Of a stretch of DNA of 64,000 bases, positions 23,101 to 33,240 are shown piece by piece (within the stretch, counting starts at the first letter, position 1; each line of letters starts with the position of its first letter). This DNA comes from Triticum aestivum (taxonomy: Eukaryota > Streptophyta > Magnoliopsida > Poales > Poaceae), in the NCBI RefSeq assembly GCF_018294505.1, contig NC_057801.1:434846201-434910200 (forward strand), in the 5' to 3' direction. A program made the translations under genes and the position numbers. Below the pieces are notes generated by a model. That model ran no database searches, had not been told where the DNA came from, and saw only the letters and a program-made list of their open reading frames with translations.

Positions 23101-23790
23101 TTGTCATTCTACTTGAAGTTCCCTTTCTTTCCCTTTTCCCTTTTCTTGAAACTAGTGATCTTGTCAACCATCAACACTTGATGCTCTTTCTTGATTTCTA
23201 CCTTCGTCGATTTCAACATCACGAAGAGCTCGGGAATCGTTTTCGTCATCCCTTGCATACTGTAGTTCATCACAAAGTTCTACTAACTTGGTGATGGTGA
23301 CTAGAGAACTCTGTCAATCATTATCTTATCCGGAAGATTAACTCCCACTTGATTCAAGCGATTGTAGTACCCAGACAATCTGAGCACATGCTCACTAGTT
23401 GAGCGATTCTCCTCCATCTTTTAGCCATAGAACTTGTTGAAGACTTCATATCTATCAACTCGGGTATTTGCTTGAAATATTAACTTCTACTCCTGGAACA
23501 TCTCATATGGTCCATGACGTTTAAAACGTCTTTGAAGTCCCGATTTTAAGCCGTTAAGCATGGTGCACTTAACTATCAAGTAGTCATCATAGTGAGCTAG
23601 CCAAACGTTTATAACGTCTGCATCTGCTCCTGCAATAGGTATGTCACCTAGAGGTGCATTAAGGACATAATTCTTCTGTGCAGCAATGAGGATAAACCTC
23701 AGATCACGGATCCAATCCACATCATTGCTACTAACATCTTTCAACATAATTTTCTCTAGGAACATATGAAAGCAACAATGCAAGCTACTG
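20157..23790 (-). pseudogene. Copia B Gag-Pol remnants
   Basis: Fragments in several frames, read on the minus strand from right to left. Gag is at 23783-23487 (DWIRDLRFILIAAQKNYVL). The zinc knuckle and linker lie near 23167-22967, and the protease region at 22954-22745. The pre-integrase is at 22614-22243 (YLWHCRLGHIGVKRMKKLH, CEPCLLGKMTKTPFSG). The integrase end is at 22048-21734 (PPGTPQCNGVSKHRNRT, where the catalytic Glu position reads Lys). RT is at 21418-20803 (WQMDIKTAFINGFLKEELYMMQ, KLQRSIYGLVQAS). An RNase H start is at 20474-20229. A deletion removes most of RT palm and RNase H. It is clearly non-functional and more decayed than copia A. Confidence 0.85.
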
Positions 23791-25012
23791 ATCTACAACA
23801 TAATTTGCAAAATACTACCAGGACTAAGTTCATGATAAATTTAAGTTCAATTAATCATATTACTTAAGAACTCCCACTTAGACAAACATCTCTCTAGTCA
23901 TCTAAGTGATCACGTGATCCAAATCAACTAAACCATGTTCGATCATCACGTGAGATGGAGTAGTTTCAATGGTGAACATCACTATGTTGATCATATCTAC
24001 TATATGATTCATGCTCGACCTTTCGGTCTCTGTGTTCCGAGGACATATCTGTATATGCTAGGCTCGTCAAGTTTAACCTGAGTATTTCGCGTGTGCAGCT
24101 GTTTTGCACCCGTTGTATTTGAATGTAGAGCCTATCACACCCGATCATCACGTGGTGTCTCAGCGCAAAGAACTTTCACAATGGTGCATACTCAGGGAGA
24201 ACACTTCTTGATAATTAGTGAGAGATCATCTTAAAATGCTACCGTCAATCAAAGCAAGATAAGATGCATAAAGGATAAACATCACATGCAATCAACATAA
24301 GTGATATGATATGGCCATCATCATCTTGTGCTTGTGATCTCCATCTCCGAAGCACCGTCGTGATCACCATCATCACCGGCGCGACACATTGATCTCCATC
24401 ATAGCATCGTTGTCGTTATGCCATCTATTGCTTCTACGACTATCGCTACCGCTTAGTGATAAAGTAAAGCAATTACAGGGCATTTGCATTTCATACAATA
24501 AACGACAACCATATGGCTCCTGCCAGTTGCCGATAACTTCGGTTACAAAACATGATCATCTCATACAATAAACTATAGCATCACGTCTTGACCATATCAC
24601 ATCACAACATGCCCTGCAAAAACAAGTTAGACGTTCTCTACTTTGTTGTTCCAAGTTTTACGTGGCTGCTACGGGCTGAGCAAGAACCGTTCTTACCTAC
24701 GCATCAAAACCACAATGATAGTTCATCAAGTTAGTGTTGTTTTAACCTTCACAAGGACCGGGCGTAGCCACACTCGGTTGAACTAAAGTTGGAGAAACAG
24801 ACGCCCGCTAGTCACCTATGCACGAAGCACGGCGGTAAAACCAGTCCCGCATAAGCGTACGCGTAATGTCGGTCCGGGCTGCTTCATCCAACAATACCGC
24901 TGAACCAAAGTATGACATGCTGGTAAGAAGTATGACTTGTATCGCCCACAACTCACTTGTGTTCTACTCGTGCAAATAACATAAACGCATAAAACCTAGG
25001 CTCGGATGCCAC
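23791..25012 (-). other. Copia B leader
   Basis: Untranslated leader between the 5' LTR and Gag on the minus strand, homologous to the copia A leader (for example the reverse of GTCGGTCCGGGC near 24869). No gene is seen. Confidence 0.7.
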
Positions 25013-26756
25013 TGATGGGGAACATAGTAATTTCAAAAAAAATTCCTACGCACATGCAAGATCATGGTGATGCATAGCAACGAGAGGGGAGAGTGTGTCC
25101 ACGTACCCTCATAGACCGAAAGCGGAAGCGTTATGACAACGCGGTTGATGCAGTCGTACGTCTTCACGATCCGACCGATCCAAGTACCGAACGTACGGCA
25201 CCTCCGAATTCAGCACACATTCAGCTCGATGACGATCCCCGGACTCCGATCCAGCAGGGTGTCGGGGATGAGTTCCGTCAGCACGACGGCGTGGTGACGC
25301 TGATGATGTTCTACCGACGCAGAGCTTCGCCTAAGCACCGCAACGATATGACCGAGGTGGAATATGGTGGAGGGGGGCACCGCACACGGCTAAGGAACGA
25401 TCACGAAGATCAACTTGTGTGTCATGGGGTGCCCCCCCTGCCTCCGTATACAAAGGAGCAAGGGGGAGGGGGCGGCCGGCCAAGGGAGGGCGCGCCAGGG
25501 AGGAGTCCTACTCCCACCGGGAGTAGGATCCCTCCTTTCCTAGTCCAACTAGGAGAGGGGAAGGAAGGGAAGGAGAAGGAGAAGGAAGAAGAGGGAGGAA
25601 AAGGAGGAAAGTGGGGCCGGCCCCCTAGTCCAATTCGGTTTGGGCTAGGGGGGTCGTGCGCCCTGCCTCCTCTCTTCCACCACTTGGCCCATGAGGCCCA
25701 TTGCTTCTTCCTCGTATTCCCGTAACTCCCCGGTACCCCCGAAAATACCCGAATCACTCGGAACCTTTCCGAAGTCCGAATATAGTCGTCCAATATATCG
25801 ATCTTTACTTCTCGACCATTTCGAGACTCCTCGTCATGTCCCCGATCTCATCCGTGACTCCGAACTCCTTCGGTACATCAAAACTCATAAACTCATAATA
25901 TAATTGTCATCGAAACCTTAAGCGTGCGGACCCTACGGGTTCGAGAACAATGTAGACATGACCTAGAACTGTTTCTGATCAATAACCAATAGCGGAACCT
26001 GGATGCTCATATTGGCTCCTACATATTCTATGAAGATCTTTATCGGTCAAACCGCATAACCGCATAAGTTGTTCCCTTTGTCATCGGTATGTTACTTGCC
26101 CGAGATTCGATCGTCGGTATCTCAATACCTAGTTCAATCTCGTTACCGGCAAGTCTATTTACTCATTATGTAATGCATCATTCCGTAACTAACTCATTAG
26201 CTACATTGCTTGCAAGGCTTATAGTGATGTTCATTACCGAGAGGGCCCAGAGATACCTCTCCGACAATCGGAGTGACAAATCCTAATCTCGAAATACGCC
26301 AACCCAACATGTACCTTCGGAGACACCTGTAGAGCTCCTTTATAATCACCCAGTTACGTTGTGACGTTTGGTAGCACAAAAGTGTTCTTCCGGTAAACAG
26401 GAGTTGCATAATCTCATAGTCATAGGAACATGTATAAGTCATGAAGAAAGCAATAGCAACATACTAAACGATCAAGTGCTAAGCTAACGGAATGGGTCAA
26501 GTCAATCACATCATTCTTCTAATGATGTGATCCCGTTAATCAAATGACAACTCATGTCTATGGTTAGGAAACTTAACCATCTTTGATTAACGAGCTAGTC
26601 AAGTAGAGGCATACTAGTGACACTATGTTTGTCTATGTATTCACACATGTATTATGTTTCCAGTTAATACAATTCTAGCATGAATAATAAACATTTATCA
26701 TGAAATAAGGAAATAAATAATAACTTTATTATTGCCTCTAGGGCATATTTCCTTCA
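25013..26756 (-). repeat. 5' LTR of copia B (right on the + strand)
   Basis: A 1744-bp partner of 9466-11207. The primer-binding site TGGCATCCGAGCC lies immediately inside it on the minus strand (25000-25012). It carries the same hairpin at 25502-25532; its TATA-like site is mutated (GTATACAAAG on the + strand). Confidence 0.9.
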
Positions 26757-26761
26757 ATGAG

Positions 26762-27887
26762 CTCAAAGTGACCCAGTGTCTGGTCATGGGATCATGCATT
26801 ACGGTACGAGTAAAGTGACTTGCCGGTAACGAGATTGAACGAGGTATTGGGATACCGACGATCGAATCTCGGGCAAGTAACATACCGATTGACAAAGGGA
26901 ATTGTATACGGGGTTGCCTGAATCCTCGACATCGTGGTTCATCTGATGAGATCATCGAGGAGCATGTGGGAGCCAACATGGGTATCCAGATCCCGCTGTT
27001 GGTTATTGACCGGAGAGCCGTCTCGGGTCATGTCTACGTGTGTCCCGAACCCGTAGGGTCTACACACTTAAGGTTCGGTGACGCTAGGGTTGTAGAGATA
27101 TTTGTATGCAGCAAACCGAAAGTTGTTCGGAGTCCTGAATAAGATCCCGGACGTCACAAGGAGTTCCGGAATGGTCCGGAGGTAAATAATTATATATGGG
27201 AAGTCGAGTTTCGACCATCGGGAAAGTTTTGGGGGTCACGGTATTGTACCGGGACCACGGAAGGGTCCCGGGGGTCCACCGGGTGGGGCCACCCATCCCG
27301 AAGGGCCCCATGGGCTGAAGTGCGAGGGAAACCAGACCATGGTGGGCTGGTGCGCCCCCCCCCCTTGGGCCCCCTGCGCCTAGGGTTGGGAACCCTAGGG
27401 GAGGGGGCGCCTCCACTTGCCTTGGGGGGCACGGCACCCCGCTTGGCCGCCGCCCCCCTGGGGACCCTATATATAGAGGGGGGGTGAGGGCAGCCGCACC
27501 CTTGCACTTGCGCCTCCCTTCCCCCTTGCTACATCTCTCCCTCCCGCAGACGCTTGGCGAAGCCTTGCCGAGATCCCTGCTGCATCCACCACCACGCCGT
27601 CGTGCTGCTGGATCTTCATCAACCTCTCCTTCCCCCTTGCTGGATCAAGAAGGAGGAGACGTCACGCTGACCGTACGTGTGTTGAACGCGGAGGTGTCGT
27701 CCGTTCGGCACTAGGATCTCTGGTGATTTGGATCACGACGAGTACGACTCCCTCAACCCCGTTCCCTTGAACGCTTTCGCTCGATCTACAAGGGTATGTA
27801 GATGCACTCCTCTCTCTCGTTGCTAGATGAACTCATAGATTGATCGGTGAAACCGTAATTATTATTTTTTTGCAACGTTCCCCAACA
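26762..27887 (+). repeat. 3' LTR of copia A, second part
   Basis: It continues the LTR from CTCAAAGTGACC to CCCCAACA. Relative to the 5' LTR it lacks roughly 40 bp, including the palindrome at 3147-3169, but keeps the TATA box at 27467-27476. Confidence 0.9.
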
Positions 27888-28093
27888 CTTACCACACACA
27901 ATCTAAACATGTAGTGCCAGCTAGTTAAACAAATGACAGTTCATCCTAACTACTATCAAATAACATAACAAATTATTAAGAGCCATTGGCTAAATAAGGG
28001 ATAATTCATCGGTGTTGCTGCTACCAGATCTTCCTCTTCATCTGCCTCTTCTTCTACTACTACTTCTGCTGCTTCTTCTTCTTATTCTCTTCT

Positions 28094-29315
28094 TCAAATC
28101 TTGCACTGACCTCTGTTAAGCCACATTGCCTCTGCCCACTCCAACCTTTTATTATTCCAAGCGTCATTGTGAAATGCCTTCACACCACGGTCGGAACTAA
28201 CAACATCGTCAGGCTCGACCTCTTCCTCCTCGGGCACGTGTTCATCAAAGCCCCACTGGAGGATCCAGTTATGCAGAATGCAACAAGTAAGAATAAGCTT
28301 AACCTGAGTGGAGTATGGGTGAAATGGCTTATGATTCAGGATCTTAAACCTATTCTTCATAGCTCCAAATGCCCTCTCAACAGTAACTCTAAGGCTGGAG
28401 TGTCTGAAATTAAACAGCTCATGTGCAGTCCTAGGATAGTTCCTATCAGAGAACTCGTTGAGATGGTACCTGGTTTTCCTGACGGGTGGAAAAATACCGG
28501 GCCGACATGCATAGCCAGCATGTCCAAGGTAGAACTTGCCGTCGGGGATGTTGATCCCATCAGGTCGGCTCATAGCCAGCACATATGTGAACTTCAGATC
28601 AAAGTCAACAGCAGCAAGCACATTCTGGCTTGTGTAGTGCTTCCTCCCCCTGTATGCTGCAGACTATGACCTAGGAACTCTGGCAGTGACATGAGTACCA
28701 TCTATTGCCCCAATGCAACCCTGAAAATGGCATCACAAGCCTGTGTTAGTGCTCAACTTGAACAATACAAGCATATCAAGCCATGAAAAGTGTATATTGT
28801 TAATGCTCACCTTGAAGTATGGATACCATCTTGGGCTTCCGCGAATCTTGGGTGGGGTCTGGCCAGATGGTCTCCTGATCATCTCTCCACTAAGCTCCCA
28901 AACAGCAAAAAAACTGCTTGAAGTACCTAGAGATGGTATCCATTGATCTCCTGAACATGTTGTGAATGATCCTAAACCTCCGGTTATGGCCAACAACATG
29001 GAGGAACATGGCCACTTGCTCTTCCACACTGGTGTTGATGTTATCTTATAGCAATCCCCTGCTCCTGAAGGTCTCAACAAGCCTGGCAAATGATGCTCTT
29101 TTGATTCGAAGCATCCACAGAGCCTCGACGTCATTGTAGTTGTAGACGTAGTTCAGATTTTGGATCTTCTCATGTTCGCGGATAAACATGGGACCATAGC
29201 GGATCAAAGGTCTTCCAGCACGACGAACAGCTCTCTGGTGCATGAACATGACCCATGCCTGAATCACACTTATCAGTGATGCTGCCTGAGTTATCAGCGT
29301 CATCCGTGCGTCCAT
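28094..29315 (-). pseudogene. PIF/Harbinger transposase (DDE_4, HARBI1-like), inactivated
   Basis: The enzyme would cut and paste the surrounding transposon. The model on the minus strand is exon 1 from 29315 to 28811, a GT-AG intron 28810-28721, and exon 2 from 28720 to 28094. Exon 1 carries the helical N-terminal region (VEEQVAMFLHVVGHNRRFR, RSMDTISRYF, SPRWYPYF). Exon 2 opens with GCIGAIDGTHV, which holds the first catalytic Asp, and ends with TVERAFGAMKNRFKIL and the usual C-terminus. Damage: a stop at 29046, an extra T in the run at 28907-28913 that shifts frame, and a stop at 28664-28666. The block that normally carries the second Asp, between YVLA and SRPDG, is deleted in frame. The third site reads LGHAGYA instead of the usual DAGYA. 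The gene cannot encode an active nuclease. Confidence 0.85.
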
Positions 29316-29388
29316 AAGCTAGTCGTCATCGACGGTTCGTTCAGTGGAAAATCGATCCTACACCTTGCCTAACGGCCTAACCACCGAC

Positions 29389-29916
29389 CTAACAAAGAGG
29401 GGAGGGGGTGCTGCTTACCAGCATCGGAGACGAGGACGGCGTAGGGGGAGCCATGGCACAGACAAGGTCAACCAGACGGTGGCCAACAGCAAGGGGAGCA
29501 CCAGATCCGCCGCAAACGTCGCCGCCTCTTCCGCCGCCGCCGCCTCTAGCGCAGATCTGAAATCGCAGCCCCGCCGGTGGTGAGGTAGTAGGGAAGAAAT
29601 GGGAGCAGGGAAGAAAGTGGCTATGGGTGAGCGAGTAGAAAGGGGGTGAGGCTAAATTTGGCACTGGGACGACGCGCCAGATTTCCCATCTCCCGCCATC
29701 CCCCTCGCCCTCGCGTCGCACCCGCCCGTGCGACCTAGCGCCGCGCTCAGCCTGGCTCGCGAGAAACTATCGATCCGAGCGTTTCTAGTGAGCCAGGCTC
29801 TGGGCTGCTTTGAGAAACGTGCGATGTAAGCCCAATAGTGAAACCAGGCAACCAATCAGGTATCTTCCTTCCCGCGCGGGTCTGGTTGGACTCAATGCGG
29901 GCAACCAAACACGCCC
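29389..29916 (-). other. Right subterminal region of the Harbinger element
   Basis: This is GC-rich, purine-biased sequence upstream of the transposase, followed by the terminal repeat. The motif GAGCCAGGCTC-like near 29791 echoes GAGCCTGGC near 1680-1705 on the left, as expected for subterminal transposase binding sites. No gene is seen. Confidence 0.5.
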
Positions 29917-30083
29917 GTAAGCGTAGTCTGAATGTTGCTGCTCACTTTATGGCTCAGCCATGTCGCACGTCGCGGCGTACTGCTACCTGGCTAGGCTCAG
30001 GACCGATTTTTTTTTTTTAAACTGGCTCAGGACCGGTTGATTTGTGTAATCTCTGTCAAAACGAGTGTAGCTCTATTGCTTAA
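29917..30083 (+). pseudogene. LINE ORF2 C-terminus (RNase H end), 3' part
   Basis: It continues the RNase H domain interrupted at 1653: KRSLNVAAHFMAQPCR, the usual end with the conserved AH. The frame would reach a TAA at 30081-30083 were it not for an 18-bp insertion at 30006-30023. One base is out of phase across the Harbinger junction, in keeping with a pseudogene. Confidence 0.75.
30006..30023. repeat. 18-bp oligo(T) insertion flanked by a 12-bp duplication
   Basis: GGCTCAGGACCG occurs at 29994-30005 and 30024-30035, on each side of A, twelve T and AAACT. This looks like retroposition of little more than a poly(A) tail by LINE machinery, with a normal-length target duplication. Confidence 0.55.
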
Positions 30084-31089
30084 TTAATATATACACTAGT
30101 TGAACCGCAAAAAAGAGGGCCACAGAGATATAAATAAGAAAGCCACGGACTATCCGCCTGTTTGATCAATTCAAACCGGGACTACTCATTTTGCTTCTTT
30201 TATTTCGAGTTTTTTTGAGGGATTTTCGAGTCTACTACTCATTTTGCTACAACGCAGAATTTCGGGAGGAACCAAATCATACCTATTCCTGCTCAGCATT
30301 GGGCCCTTCACCGAAAATGGTGAGCAGGCTATAGGGCCCTGACCCCAAGTGCCTCTGCCTGCTAGTAGTGTTTTATAGCGAGAATTATGCGAGGCTCTTA
30401 TATACCCCTCAAAAATCCCTCAGAAAGAAAACACCCCTAAAAAAAAGTGAGGCTCCTCTGCTGGACAAAGTTGCTGAAATCTTTGCAATCATCTGTGTCT
30501 TTCACGGTCAAGAAGAAATCAAAACTGCATACGTAGGTTGCTGGGAACTAAAAGAAAGTATGCATATTCTAATATTCCTCCATCATTGGCAATGAGTTGC
30601 AGTTGCACCAGAGCAGAGAAGATGCATTACTGTTCGAGCTGTTTTGTTGGTATGCAAATACTAGGGGCCAACAGTGGATCCGGACACCAGTGGTACACTA
30701 CAAAACACCCGGGTTTTGTGTGTCATGCACGCTGATGATTGTTCATCTAATAAATCAATGAATAAATAAAAAATGGTGTTGCTACCCATCTTCCTGGTTG
30801 CTGCCGCGGATTAGATTGGCCCCATTCACCAAACGACAAATTGAGCAGCCAGCTTAAATTTAAGAGGTGTGAATATGTGCACTGAACCTGCCATAGTAGA
30901 TACTTTGCTGGAACCTGCCACAGTATATGATAGTGCTAACATATGGAGGACTAGGTGTACAGTGCAGGTACAGTAATATTGACAATTGGAAGAGTTGTTT
31001 TTTGAGTTTGTCCCGATTGACATTTTGCACCGCACACAAGAAGCTCCATTCTCAACAACACTCTAGCAATATGGTCAAACAAACTCTCT
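30084..31089. other. Low-copy sequence without a recognised gene
   Basis: No frame with a known domain. Loose inverted similarity between TTGAGGGATTTTCGAG near 30216 and CTCAAAAATCCCTCAG near 30408 hints at an old MITE, but the boundaries cannot be set. Confidence 0.4.
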
Positions 31090-31098
31090 TTAACTTAT

Positions 31099-31404
31099 TT
31101 TTTTTTAACACCAGTACAGACGCAAGCACTCGCACATACGCGCATGCACTCATCCTGATAAATGCACACACGCACACCTTACCCCATGAGCACCTCCGAG
31201 AAACTGAACCGACATATCATCTTGAAAATTACAAAGTCACCGTAGGCGCCTCGTCGTCGACGGGAACGTCTCCTCCCACTAAAAACGCATACTGAAAGTG
31301 CATCGCCGGAAATCCTCCCACTGAATGCGAGCGCCAGGACTTGAACCCTGGTGGGCTGGGGATATAACTATCCCTCTAACCATCCAACTACAAGTTGGTT
31401 CGCA
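31099..31404 (-). mobile_element. Au SINE, nearly full length
   Basis: A tRNA-derived SINE in reverse orientation: an oligo(T) run at the left end is its 3' tail. On the minus strand the body has an A-box-like TAGTTGGATGG and the B box GGTTCAAGTCC, then the conserved GACGTTCCCGTCGACGACG and GAGGCGCCTACGGTGA. It is flanked by an imperfect 16-bp duplication (31083-31098 and 31405-31420, two mismatches). Au SINEs are widespread in grasses including Triticeae. Pol III internal promoter elements are intact by eye. Confidence 0.88.
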
Positions 31405-31800
31405 ACTCTACTTAACTTATCTAGTAGGCCCAAAGTTGTACTAGTGAAAAGAATGGGCATCATGGTTGGACAAAATTTGTGTTCTGACCTTTTCTGCAAA
31501 TTATGAATTGACCTTGTTCTGAAAAGACTTTTGTATTTAATCTCTTTTGGTCAGGCCAACATCTTTGGCGTCTGGTTTACATGGTAGACGCCACGGTGTA
31601 TGGTGTTTTGCCCTGGCCCACACTTGCCTAGTTGGCGCTTATGTGGCGACGCGGAGACGCCATCCGTCTTGGCGTTTGGGGAGAACGCCATAGCTCTTGG
31701 CGTTTGGTCCTAATCCGTCAGTTGAACCCAAAAAAGCTGCATACACCATTAGTGGAGTTGCTTCTATAAATAATTCTATCTCCCGTAATTAGTGGCTTTT

Positions 31801-33073
31801 CTTTTTTTTTTTAGAACGGAGGCTCCAGAAGAGCCCAGCATTGAATTAACAAAGCCATCAACCAGTCAGGATTACAACGAACAAAACAAAGTAAATTAAG
31901 AACAGAACAGCAAGCCGATACATAGTGTTGTGTAAAAGCTATCAGGCTACTACAAACTACTAGCAAAGATATGGAAACTAAAGCACAGGTCCAGCTAGAA
32001 GTCAAAGAAGCCCTCCACAGCGAGGAGGACACCACACAGGGCACCAGCAAAGCTTGGAAGGAAACAAACAATAGTTGGAGGAGCTCCGTTGTCAGCTTCA
32101 TGGTCTCTGGTCGTCGATGTCGCCCTCCTCCACCTTAGAAAGGGGCTCCCTGCCCCCTCGCCCTGGCACGAAGGGCGCCGATCCGTCGAAAGGTGGAGAC
32201 GCCCACCCGAGGGCTAAAGAGCGACCGACGTCGTTGCCAACCGGAAGATCACACCAAGACACTACCGCCAAACTACTTGGAGCTCATCCAAGGAAAGCAT
32301 CGGCAATACATGATATCTGCACACGAGGAGAAGCAAACTACACGGCAAGGCTGCTGAAGACCGAGCAACCCCCAACCGGAACAAGCACACTTCCCCCAAA
32401 GCTCACCAAAGACGGCACCCCCTTGAGGGTGACGGCGCCCACGGCGTCGTTGCCGCCCAATCCCGAGGGATTTGGGTTTTCACCTGGTCCACGAGCAACA
32501 CGGGAGGAAGAGAAGGGGAAAAGAGGGATTTTTACCAGCGCCTACAGGTAGGGGACGACGCCCATGGGCGTCGCCGCCGGCAGGCCGGCATAGCCAGCAA
32601 CGGATTTCTCCGGTCCCCTCTCCCAACCCCCACCTCAAGAGGAGACACGGCTACGATGCCCGGAGGCCGCCAGAGAACGGGTCTGAGACAAGGGTGACAA
32701 GAGGTTGAAGAGGAAGAAGCCTTCAGATCTGATGCGGGTGCCTCGAAGCCACCGCGCACCACAGCCATCGCCTGCCGTCACCGCGCCGCCCGCACGACCA
32801 AGATGGGCGGTGAGCACCCGCTGCCGCCGTTTGCTGAGGACGACGCAGCACCACCGCCCGAGGTCGCCACCTTGGCTCCGAGATCCTCCACAGGGGCGGA
32901 GCGACCAGATCCTCGCCGCCACCATCCACGACAGTCGCGCGGTGTTCCGGCGACCCCCTCCGGCAGCGACGAGGGAGAGGAAAAGGGGGGGGGGGCCAGC
33001 GGCGGTCTAGAGTTTGAGCCGCCGGGGTCGCCCCTACGGGAGCGACGCGGGGGCCTGGAGGGTGATATGCATC
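31801..33073 (-). mobile_element. Internally deleted LINE, minus strand
   Basis: An oligo(T) run followed by AGAACGGAGGCTCC at 31803-31827 is the reverse of a common Triticeae LINE 3' end. The insertion is flanked by ATTAGTGGCTTT (31788-31799 and 33074-33085). The right part is GC-rich, like a LINE 5' UTR on the minus strand. No endonuclease or RT frame is present, so this is a deletion derivative moved by another LINE. Confidence 0.65.
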
Positions 33074-33240
33074 ATTAGTGGCTTTCCTGATCGCCCAGCC
33101 CATGCTAGAGCATGTGTGATTACCTCGCCCCGATTTGGTATCATGCACGCAAATAAGGAGAATAAAATCAAGAGATCACACAAAATATCTGCCTTGAATA
33201 AAGGGATTACAATTACAGTATCCCTTTGCGTGGGTTTGTA

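Larger units (their letters stand above)
9466..26756 (-). mobile_element. Copia B, WIS/Angela-type LTR retrotransposon, minus strand (split)
   Basis: The element lies in reverse orientation. On the + strand it begins TGATGGGCAATG and ends CATATTTCCTTCA, flanked by ATGAG on both sides. LTRs are 9466-11207 and 25013-26756. The internal part is cut by gypsy C (11437-20156). Its LTR start (minus strand) shares ATATGCCCTAGAGGCAATAA with copia A, but the U5 end differs (CCCCATCA), so it is a distinct subfamily. Without gypsy C it measures about 8.6 kb. Confidence 0.92.
1908..27887 (+). mobile_element. Copia A, BARE/Angela-type LTR retrotransposon (split)
   Basis: It begins TGTTGGAAATATGCCCTAG at 1908 and ends CCCCAACA at 27887, flanked by the direct duplication CTTAC (1903-1907 and 27888-27892). 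It has a full 5' LTR, a leader, a decayed gag-pol on the + strand and a 3' LTR. The 3' LTR is cut in two (8924-9465 and 26762-27887) by copia B. Without its passenger it is about 8.7 kb, normal for BARE/Angela. Confidence 0.92.
1654..29916 (-). mobile_element. PIF/Harbinger DNA transposon, split by the copia nest
   Basis: The termini are GGGCGTGTTTGGTT at 1654 and its reverse complement AACCAAACACGCCC ending at 29916, flanked by GTA on both sides. Only 1654-1907 and 27888-29916 belong to the transposon (about 2.3 kb); everything between is copia A and its contents. A DDE_4-type transposase pseudogene lies on the minus strand at 28094-29315. The Myb-like second gene of autonomous family members is not visible. 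The right flank continues the LINE RNase H frame interrupted at 1653, which independently supports both boundaries. Confidence 0.82.

Noticed and set aside
25093..25725. A 210-codon frame within the copia B 5' LTR, and its partner at 9545-9976
   Set aside because: It lies wholly inside an LTR on the strand opposite to the element, its second half translates the purine-rich promoter region, and the two LTR copies do not keep the same frame.
28169..28669. 166-codon frame on the + strand opposite the Harbinger transposase
   Set aside because: Shadow of the conserved transposase exon on the minus strand.
32075..33078. Several Pro/Arg-rich frames near 32-33 kb
   Set aside because: They fall in the GC-rich 5'-UTR-like part of the deleted LINE; no ORF1, endonuclease or RT motif.
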